Source: Sporomusa acidovorans (GTDB lineage Bacteria; Bacillota; Negativicutes; Sporomusales; Sporomusaceae). From it: a stretch of 61,860 nt of DNA. The stretch covers positions 1 to 61,860 of the forward strand of contig NZ_FNAM01000035.1 in the NCBI RefSeq assembly GCF_900101845.1, in the 5' to 3' direction. This document shows positions 56,001 through 61,860 of the stretch, one piece after another. The position numbers were made by a program, and so were the translations under genes. The notes beneath the pieces were generated by a model, which worked only from the letters and a program-made list of their open reading frames with translations, did not search any database and was not told the origin of the DNA. Numbering within the stretch: the stretch's first letter is position 1; each line of letters opens with the position of its first letter.

Positions 56001-57047
56001 ATGTCTGCTGGGAGAGATATTCAGGCATTAATTCGCAAAGTCGAAGTTACTCATGCTCTTGCTAAAGACGATGTTGTTGCGCTGTTAAGGGACACTCACT
56101 ATGTGGAGGATTTTTTTGCCGCGGCTGACCGGGTTCGACGGAAATATGTGGGCGATGACGTGCATTTGCGCGGATTGATTGAATTTTCCAATATATGCAA
56201 GCAAAATTGTCTGTACTGCGGTCTTAGGCGTGATAACCACAAGCTAAAACGGTACCGGCTGAAACCGGAAACCATTGTTGAATTTGCGGAAAAAGCCCAA
56301 TCCTATGGTTATCGTACCGTTGTGCTGCAGTCTGGTGAAGATGAATGGTTTGATGTTGAGACCATGACTTACTTAATAAAAAAGATCAAAGAAATGGATT
56401 TGGCAGTAACTTTGAGCGTGGGCGAGAAACCGCGTGAAGTCTATCAAAAATACCGGGAAGCCGGTGCCGATCGCTATTTGCTCCGCATCGAGACTACTGA
56501 TAAAGATTTGTATGAAAAACTGGACCCGGGAATGAGTTGGGACAACCGGGTGCGGTGTTTGATTGATCTGAAAGAATTGGGCTTTGAACTGGGAACCGGT
56601 TGTCTTGTGGGCATTCCCGGGCAGACGGTGGAATCCTTAGCCGATGATATTCTGTTTTTTAAAAAACTGGATGCCGATATGATTGGCGTAGGCCCCTTTA
56701 TTCCCAATCCGGATACGCCGCTGGCTGCCGAGAAAGGCGGTACTTTTGAGCAAAGTACCAAAGTCATGGCTATGACGCGTCTGCTGCTGCCTGATAGTAA
56801 TATTCCGGCCACGACCGCTATGGAATCGTTAAATCCGCAAGGTAGGGTACTGGCGCTACAACGGGGGGCGAATGTGGTTATGCCCAATGTCACTGAAGGA
56901 GAATACCGTCAGCTATACCAGCTTTATCCGGGAAAAATTTGCATAAATGACACGCCGGCTCACTGCCGTTTTTGTATTACCGGAAAAATTCTGGGGATTG
57001 GTCGAAGAATTTCAGAGACCCAGGGATTTCGTGTCAAGCAGGCATAA
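56001..57047 (+). CDS. hydE: [FeFe]-hydrogenase maturation radical SAM protein
   Basis: The 348-residue protein has the radical SAM motif C66xxxC70xxC73 in SNICKQNCLYCGLRRDN, followed by KRYRLKPETIVEFAEKA and VVLQSGEDEWFD, typical of HydE. HydE helps build the diiron subcluster of [FeFe] hydrogenases, with HydF and HydG, which are not nearby. The C-terminal CRFCITGKILG-type cysteines (near 325) are also present. RBS is GAGAAGGAGAGG. Confidence 0.9.
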   Translation: MSAGRDIQALIRKVEVTHALAKDDVVALLRDTHYVEDFFAAADRVRRKYVGDDVHLRGLIEFSNICKQNCLYCGLRRDNHKLKRYRLKPETIVEFAEKAQSYGYRTVVLQSGEDEWFDVETMTYLIKKIKEMDLAVTLSVGEKPREVYQKYREAGADRYLLRIETTDKDLYEKLDPGMSWDNRVRCLIDLKELGFELGTGCLVGIPGQTVESLADDILFFKKLDADMIGVGPFIPNPDTPLAAEKGGTFEQSTKVMAMTRLLLPDSNIPATTAMESLNPQGRVLALQRGANVVMPNVTEGEYRQLYQLYPGKICINDTPAHCRFCITGKILGIGRRISETQGFRVKQA

Positions 57048-57070
57048 TTCTCCCAGAAAGGAGTTTAGCA

Positions 57071-57406
57071 ATGGGTAATCATGTTTCCGATCAAATTCTT
57101 GGTCTGATTGAACAGGCTGTGCTGACGATCAGTTTTGGCTCTGTTACATTGGTACTACAAGATTCAAAGATTATTCAAATGGAGAAGCTTGAGAAAATTC
57201 GAATTGACGGATCGGCGGCTAAACCGGTGGCAGGTAAGCCTGCAACCGGTGGGCCTGCTCTTAGGACACGCCTGTTGCAATCAGTCAGCGGTATGGAATA
57301 TGGCAAGGTAGTTATCCAAATCCAGGCAGGTCAAATTACGCAAGTTGAAAGAACGGAAAAATACCGGGTTACCAAGTTGACCGGCCTTTATGGAGATGGA
57401 ATATAA
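57071..57406 (+). CDS. Duplicated YezD-like (DUF2292) protein
   Basis: The 111-residue protein contains two copies of a YezD-like unit: ISFGSVTLVLQDSKIIQMEK (about 18-40) and MEYGKVVIQIQAGQITQVER (about 76-98), joined by a proline/alanine/glycine linker. YezD-type proteins are normally single units of 50-60 residues and often lie near sulfur genes. The fusion is unusual. The gene follows hydE by 24 bases and is ended by a terminator. Function is unknown. Confidence 0.65.
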   Translation: MGNHVSDQILGLIEQAVLTISFGSVTLVLQDSKIIQMEKLEKIRIDGSAAKPVAGKPATGGPALRTRLLQSVSGMEYGKVVIQIQAGQITQVERTEKYRVTKLTGLYGDGI

Positions 57407-57417
57407 TAAAATTTTAG

Positions 57418-57458
57418 AAAAATAGGCAGCCTTTTCGCTAGCGAAGAGGTTGTCTTTT
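57418..57458 (+). terminator. Terminator after the YezD-like gene
   Basis: GGCAGCCTTTTCGC and GCGAAGAGGTTGTC pair around TA, with one or two wobbles, then TTTTTT. Confidence 0.75.
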
Positions 57459-57511
57459 TTATACATGTTAAAAGTACATGTGTTTTCGTATAAAATACAA
57501 TAAATAGTATA

Positions 57512-57540
57512 TTGACAAGAATCGTGTTAACGTGTATAGT
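57512..57540 (+). promoter_or_regulatory. Promoter of the binding-protein gene
   Basis: TTGACA (57512-57517), 17 bases, TATAGT (57535-57540). About 110 bases of leader follow without an obvious terminator. Confidence 0.65.
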
Positions 57541-57653
57541 TTGTTTTGAGTACAAAATACATAAAATCCTTAATGCAGATACACTCTGAGCGGAAACCTC
57601 TGACTATCCGGGGCAGGAGTAAGCTGTAAAGGAAAAGGGGGAGTAAGAGAAAA

Positions 57654-58820
57654 ATGCGAAAAAAATTTATGGCAATAGCCATGAGTACATTGCTGATGGC
57701 AGGCGCATTGGCCGGTTGCGGCGGCGGCGCCAAGCAAGAGGCTAATGAAATCAAGATTGGTGGAAACTTTGAGTTAACCGGTAGTGTCGCCAATTATGGC
57801 AAACAGGCCGTTAACGGTATTCAGTTGGCTATTAAGCAGGCCAATGCGGCCGGTGGGATTAATGGAAAACAAATTAAATTAGTCATGGCTGACAATAAGT
57901 CAGAGGCTGCGGAAGCAACCAACGCCATCACTAAACTTATTACCCAGGATAAGGTTGTCACGGTTTTAGGGCCTGCGACCAGCTCCAATACGATAGCCAC
58001 CTTACAGGTATCGCAAGACAACAAAGTTCCGCTGATTACACCGACAGGAACCAGTGAAAAAATTACCGTTGACAATGGAAAAACCCGTCCCTATGCATTC
58101 CGGTCCTGTTTTATCGATCCGTTACAGGGGACTATTATGGCCAATTTTGCCAGCAATACCCTGAAAGCGAAAACTGCGGCTATCTATATTGACAGCAGTT
58201 CCGATTATTCAAAAGGGCTGGCCCAATCCTTTGAATCTGTATTTACCAAAAACGGCGGTCAGATTTTAGGGCAAGAAGCTTTCTTGCAAAAAGATCAGGA
58301 TTTCAAATCCACACTGACCAAGATAAAAGCCATGAATCCTGATGTTGTATTCTTACCGGCCTATTATGAGGAAGTAGGTAAAATCGTCAAGCAGGCCCGG
58401 GAGATGGGGATGAATATGCCATTCCTCGGAGCAGACGGCTGGGATGATGCTAAGGTGGTAGAAATTGCCGGCGCGGCGCCGCTTAATAATACCTATTTCT
58501 GCAGTCACTTCTCTTCCCAGGATACCGATCCTAATGTCGTGAAATTCCGGGAAGCCTACAAACAAGAGTACAACCAAGAACCTGGCGTTTTTGCCGCTCT
58601 TGGTTATGATGCCGGCTTATTCTTGATCGATGCGCTCAAACGGGCCAACAGCACTGATCCTGCTAAAATCCGTGACGCATTAGAGCAAACCAAGAATCTG
58701 CAGTTGAGTACAGGCATGATGACGGTAGATGCGAACCATAACCCAATCAAGAGTGTGGTTGTACTGGAAATGAAAGACGGCAAGCAAGTCTTTAAGGAAA
58801 AAATTGCGCCGCAATTATAA
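57654..58820 (+). CDS. Branched-chain amino acid type ABC binding lipoprotein
   Basis: The 388-residue protein has a lipoprotein signal with lipobox LAGC (Cys22), then IKIGGNFELTGSVANYGKQA and GPATSSNTIATLQVSQDNKV, typical of LivJ/LivK binding proteins. Ligand binding takes place outside the cytoplasmic membrane. No permease or ATPase genes are adjacent, so it must use a transporter encoded elsewhere. The ligand could be a branched-chain or another amino acid. RBS is AAAGGGGGAG. Confidence 0.87.
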   Translation: MRKKFMAIAMSTLLMAGALAGCGGGAKQEANEIKIGGNFELTGSVANYGKQAVNGIQLAIKQANAAGGINGKQIKLVMADNKSEAAEATNAITKLITQDKVVTVLGPATSSNTIATLQVSQDNKVPLITPTGTSEKITVDNGKTRPYAFRSCFIDPLQGTIMANFASNTLKAKTAAIYIDSSSDYSKGLAQSFESVFTKNGGQILGQEAFLQKDQDFKSTLTKIKAMNPDVVFLPAYYEEVGKIVKQAREMGMNMPFLGADGWDDAKVVEIAGAAPLNNTYFCSHFSSQDTDPNVVKFREAYKQEYNQEPGVFAALGYDAGLFLIDALKRANSTDPAKIRDALEQTKNLQLSTGMMTVDANHNPIKSVVVLEMKDGKQVFKEKIAPQL

Positions 58821-58834
58821 TTCCGAAAAGTGAT

Positions 58835-58863
58835 TGACAGTTTCCGATTGGCGTGCTAACATA
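58835..58863 (+). promoter_or_regulatory. Promoter of cysK
   Basis: TTGACA (58835-58840), 17 bases, TAACAT (58858-58863). Confidence 0.6.
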
Positions 58864-58884
58864 TAAATAATAAACCAATAGTTT

Positions 58885-58950
58885 TGCTGACCGGAAAACC
58901 GGAGGCAATCGGCGGCTGAGTTAGCTTCGATTGCCTCTTTTTATTTTCTT
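58885..58950 (+). promoter_or_regulatory. Two-hairpin sulfur-type leader RNA, copy 6 (before intact cysK)
   Basis: The mini-hairpin is CCGG-AAAA-CCGG, again a compensated change of the TCAG/CTGA pairs. It is followed by GAGGCAATCG / CGATTGCCTC and TTTTTATTTT. Its distance to the promoter and to the gene is like that of copies 1 and 5. It is the only copy in front of an intact biosynthetic cysteine gene. Confidence 0.72.
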
Positions 58951-59020
58951 AGGTCACACTATACTTAATTGCAGGTAACAAGGTTAGAATATTATTAATC
59001 AAAGTGGAAGGGTGAATGAT

Positions 59021-59956
59021 ATGGCTAAAATTTATCAAAATCTGACAGAGCTGATTGGCAATACGCCACTGCTTGAACTGAAAAACTTCGGTGCAAAAAG
59101 AGAAATAGGCGGTAAGGTACTTGCCAAGCTGGAATATTTTAATCCTCTTGGCAGTGTTAAAGACCGCATTGGTTACGCCATGATTAAAGATGCCGAAGAT
59201 AAAGGCTTGATTAATAAGGATACGGTTATTGTAGAGCCAACAAGTGGTAATACCGGAGTGGGCCTGGCATTTGTCGCTGCCGCCCGCGGTTACAAGCTGA
59301 TTCTTACCATGCCGGAAACCATGAGTATTGAACGGCGCAAATTGCTTAAAGCGCTAGGTGCGCAGCTTGAGCTTACCCCGGGCGCTAAAGGCATGAAAGG
59401 GGCTATTGAGCGTGCGGAGGAACTTGTGGCAACAACTCCTAATGCCTGGATTCCGCAACAATTCAAAAACCCGGCAAACCCTGAAGCGCATCGTAAAACG
59501 ACAGCGCAGGAAATCTGGAGCGATACGGATGGAGCCGTTGACATTGTTATCGGCGGTGTTGGCACAGGCGGTACAATTACCGGGATTGCCGAGGCTCTTA
59601 AAGAGCGCAAGCCTGGTATCGTCGCTGTGGCCGTAGAGCCGGCTGATTCACCGGTGCTGTCGGGCGGCAATCCCGGTCCGCACAAAATTCAGGGAATTGG
59701 CGCCGGTTTTGTACCGGATGTATTTAACGCCAAGGTAATTGACGAAATCTTTACAGTAAAAACGGAAGAAGCCTTCCAGGCGGCCAGAGATGCTGCCACT
59801 ACTGAGGGATTGCTTGTGGGGATATCCAGCGGAGCAGCGCTGCATGCGGCTTCTGAGCTGGCTAAGCGTCCGGAAAACAAGGGGAAAAACATTGTTGTTA
59901 TCCTGCCGGACACTGGGGAACGCTATTTGTCAACACCTCTGTTTGGCGAAGAGTAA
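59021..59956 (+). CDS. cysK: Cysteine synthase (O-acetylserine sulfhydrylase)
   Basis: The 311-residue fold-type II PLP enzyme has the PLP lysine Lys47 in [12 protein letters not shown], the substrate loop [13 protein letters not shown] and [13 protein letters not shown] for the cofactor phosphate. It makes cysteine from O-acetylserine and sulfide. ATG 59021 behind GGAAGGGTG is preferred to GTG 59012. It is monocistronic, with its own promoter, leader and terminator. Confidence 0.92.
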   Translation: MAKIYQNLTELIGNTPLLELKNFGAKREIGGKVLAKLEYFNPLGSVKDRIGYAMIKDAEDKGLINKDTVIVEPTSGNTGVGLAFVAAARGYKLILTMPETMSIERRKLLKALGAQLELTPGAKGMKGAIERAEELVATTPNAWIPQQFKNPANPEAHRKTTAQEIWSDTDGAVDIVIGGVGTGGTITGIAEALKERKPGIVAVAVEPADSPVLSGGNPGPHKIQGIGAGFVPDVFNAKVIDEIFTVKTEEAFQAARDAATTEGLLVGISSGAALHAASELAKRPENKGKNIVVILPDTGERYLSTPLFGEE

Positions 59957-59975
59957 TTTATCAAGACCTTATAAA

Positions 59976-60013
59976 GCACTCCAACGCGCTTGGCGCGTCT
60001 GGAGTGCTTTTTT
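59976..60013 (+). terminator. Terminator of cysK
   Basis: AAGCACTCCA and TGGAGTGCTT pair around GCGC/GCGC, then TTTTT. Confidence 0.88.
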
Positions 60014-60116
60014 TGCCTTAACGGCAGGAATAACAAAGTGAACAGCGAATAAAACCATAGATTATTTTTATTATACTGTTTAATTTTATCTATTAATATG
60101 TGATAGCAGGTGATTT

Positions 60117-60899
60117 ATGAAACAAACAGTAGTTGCCGGTATCGATGCCGGTTCTTCAGCAATTAAGCTTAGTCTGTATGATGGCGTACGGGTGACAAGT
60201 GTAAGCTGTCCATCCGGCTGGAACCCCAGAGAGCAAGCTGCTGCCCTGCTTAAGTCAGCTCTTGCTCAACAGGAGGTTGCCGCGCCGGTTTGCATGGTAG
60301 GAACAGGGTACGGACGGTTTAACTTGCCTTTCGTCACCAAAGCCATGACGGAAATAACCTGTCACGCCCGCGGTGCTGCCTATTTGCTGCCTGAGGCTAA
60401 AACGGTTATTGATATTGGCGGGCAGGATGCTAAGGCCATACGGATTGACGGACAAGGCAAGGTGCAGGACTTTGTTATGAATGATAAATGCGCTGCCGGG
60501 ACAGGGCGGTTTCTGCAGGTTACGGCGAACGCCCTGGGCCTTGATGTGGCTGAAATTGGCCGGATTGATACCAAGGCTGCGAGTTCGGAATGTACGATTA
60601 ATTCGATGTGTACCGTATTTGCTGAGTCTGAGGTTATCGGTCTGGTCAACAGGGGAATTGCCCGGGAGGCAATCATTGCCGCGCTCTATGTTTCCATTGC
60701 GAACCGGGTGGCAGCTATGGCAGCGGGAATTCAGCCGGCACCGCCGGCAGCCTTTACGGGCGGTCTTGCTCAGAATCAGGCTCTCAGGACTGAGCTTGCT
60801 ACAAGGCTCGGGCTGCCGGTCATTACCCATGATCAGGCCGTGTTTGCCGGATCGATCGGAGCGGCTCTTTTTGCCTGGGATGCGGTTCAGGTCAATTAA
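60117..60899 (+). CDS. BadF/HgdC-type ATPase (activator or double-cubane protein reductase)
   Basis: The 260-residue ASKHA ATPase has GIDAGSSAIKLSLYDG, VIDIGGQDAKAIRID, the cluster cysteine Cys125 in NDKCAAGTGRFL and a second in CTVFAESEV (Cys165). Homologues form a dimer with a bridging 4Fe-4S cluster and inject electrons at low potential, using ATP, into 2-hydroxyacyl-CoA dehydratases or double-cubane cluster proteins. The next gene is its likely partner. RBS is AGCAGGTG. Confidence 0.88.
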   Translation: MKQTVVAGIDAGSSAIKLSLYDGVRVTSVSCPSGWNPREQAAALLKSALAQQEVAAPVCMVGTGYGRFNLPFVTKAMTEITCHARGAAYLLPEAKTVIDIGGQDAKAIRIDGQGKVQDFVMNDKCAAGTGRFLQVTANALGLDVAEIGRIDTKAASSECTINSMCTVFAESEVIGLVNRGIAREAIIAALYVSIANRVAAMAAGIQPAPPAAFTGGLAQNQALRTELATRLGLPVITHDQAVFAGSIGAALFAWDAVQVN

Positions 60900-60928
60900 G
60901 ATCAATACAAGAATTGGGGGAAATGGTT

Positions 60929-61860
60929 ATGGCCGATATGTTTACTGTGCTCAAACAGATCAAAGAGACCGGAAAAAAAGTGGTAGGGTTCTATTGTGTC
61001 TATGCGCCGCAAGAACTTGTGCTGGCGGCGGATGCGCTTGGCTTCGCCCTATGCGCCACCAAAGAGGAAGCGATTCCTGACGGGGAAAAAACGCTGCCGC
61101 GCAATTTTTGTCCGTTGATTAAATCCTCCTATGGCTTTGCCGTAACAGATAAGTGTCCCTATTTTCTCTATTCAGACATAATTATCGGCGAAACAACCTG
61201 CGACGGCAAAAAGAAGATGTTTGAGCTTATGCAGAGCTTTAAGCCGGTTCACGTTATGAAACTGCCGCAGACGTATCTTGATGAAACTGATAAGGCCTAT
61301 TGGTTAAATGAAGTAAGAATACTGAAAGATGTTTTAGAAAAAGAACTGGGAAGCGAGATTACTGATGAAAAGCTGCGGGCAGCGATTAAAGTCCTTAATG
61401 AGGAACGGCGGTTGATGCAAAAGCTGGCCGAATGTATGAAACATGACCCGGTTCCTATGACCGGACAGGATTTCTTGAAACTTATGTGGGGCAGAAACTT
61501 TGTGCTTGACCGGGCGGAGTTTGCCGCGCAAATCAAGGCTGTTACTCAGGATATGGAAGAAGCGATTGCTAAAGGGGAAGCTGCTTTTCCTAAAGGCGCT
61601 AAACGCATTTTGGTTACCGGCGTGCCAACAGGCGTTGGTTCAGAAAAAGTCATCAAAATCATTGAGGATTGCAGTGCCGCTGTTGTCTATATTGAAAATT
61701 GCTCCGGCATGAAACAGTTTGTTACGCTTGTCGATGAAACCAAACCGCCGCTGGCGGCCATTGCCGAAAAGTATCTGGCTACTCCCTGTTCCTGTATGAG
61801 TCCTAACCCAATCCGCCTTGAGAATCTTGCGAAGCTGCTTAAAGAGTATCGTATCGATGG
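60929..61860 (+). CDS. HgdB/BcrC-like protein, likely double-cubane cluster protein (incomplete)
   Basis: The first 310 residues are present; the gene runs off the window. Cysteines appear in RNFCPLIKSSYGFA, TDKCPYFLYSDII and GETTCDGKKKMFELM, as in subunits of the 2-hydroxyglutaryl-CoA dehydratase and benzoyl-CoA reductase family. Only one such gene follows the ATPase so far, which resembles the pair of double-cubane cluster protein and its reductase. A second subunit could lie beyond the edge. ATG 60929 lies 8 bases after TTGGGGG; an alternative ATG is at 60923. Confidence 0.82.
   Translation, partial: MADMFTVLKQIKETGKKVVGFYCVYAPQELVLAADALGFALCATKEEAIPDGEKTLPRNFCPLIKSSYGFAVTDKCPYFLYSDIIIGETTCDGKKKMFELMQSFKPVHVMKLPQTYLDETDKAYWLNEVRILKDVLEKELGSEITDEKLRAAIKVLNEERRLMQKLAECMKHDPVPMTGQDFLKLMWGRNFVLDRAEFAAQIKAVTQDMEEAIAKGEAAFPKGAKRILVTGVPTGVGSEKVIKIIEDCSAAVVYIENCSGMKQFVTLVDETKPPLAAIAEKYLATPCSCMSPNPIRLENLAKLLKEYRID

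Noticed and set aside
57560..57650. Leader of the binding-protein gene as a seventh copy of the two-hairpin element
   Set aside because: It has CTCTGAGCGGAAACCTCTGA, which recalls the motif, but neither the mini-hairpin nor a terminator with a T run can be drawn.

Overview
The window looks like the chromosome of an anaerobic Firmicute, most likely a Negativicute of the Sporomusaceae type. The sequence reasons are the split methylmalonyl-CoA mutase and biotin-dependent methylmalonyl-CoA decarboxylase genes, ferredoxin-dependent 2-oxoacid oxidation, HydE, a double-cubane type ATPase/dehydratase pair, SAM-I control of a Cys/Met enzyme and many TTG/GTG starts with strong GGAGG sites. The taxonomic placement is inference. 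No rRNA, tRNA, CRISPR array or intact transposase was seen.

Region 1 (1-8.4 kb) is a decaying sulfur-metabolism island. A flavin oxidoreductase, a nitroreductase, one ABC ATPase and a MalY-type C-S lyase are intact. Around them lie broken copies of a Cys/Met PLP enzyme, a sulfonate-type ABC ATPase fused to a lipoprotein, a nitrogenase component-1-like protein, a NifH-like Fe protein, cysK and a TatD-associated radical SAM protein. Five copies of a small two-hairpin leader RNA, with covarying stems, sit directly in front of these genes. A sixth precedes the intact cysK at 59.0 kb.

Region 2 (8.4-26.7 kb) is an exopolysaccharide locus. A LytTR regulator with a degenerate receiver is followed by Wza-, Wzc- and BY-kinase-like export genes, a CapD-type dehydratase, sugar-modifying enzymes, glycosyltransferases, a polymerase, a pyruvyltransferase and a flippase. 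Three related promoters serve the regulator and the operon. The stretch from about 15 to 26.4 kb is visibly AT-rich, as transferred polysaccharide genes often are. A beta-helix surface-type protein lies just beyond, on the other strand.

Region 3 (29.4-34.6 kb) is a RiPP locus related to paeninodin-type lasso peptide clusters. It has an HprK-like kinase, a PqqD-like recognition protein (B1), a transglutaminase-like leader peptidase (B2), an ABC exporter and two precursors with the same lasso-type leader. It has no asparagine-synthetase-like lasso cyclase. Both precursors end in serine.

Region 4 (34.6-54 kb) encodes what reads as one catabolic route. PxpABC and a DUF1445 protein turn 5-oxoproline (and perhaps D-glutamate) into glutamate, GdhA makes 2-oxoglutarate, KorDABC makes succinyl-CoA, the mutase, MeaB and epimerase make methylmalonyl-CoA, and Mmd decarboxylates it to propionyl-CoA. 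The membrane beta subunit of the decarboxylase is absent here. An NRAMP-like transporter sits inside the mutase operon and a chemoreceptor lies next to it.

Region 5 (54.5-61.9 kb) holds a SAM-I-controlled cystathionine enzyme, HydE, a duplicated YezD-like protein, a solitary amino-acid binding lipoprotein, cysK with the sulfur leader, and a BadF/HgdC-type ATPase beside a HgdB-like protein that runs off the window end.
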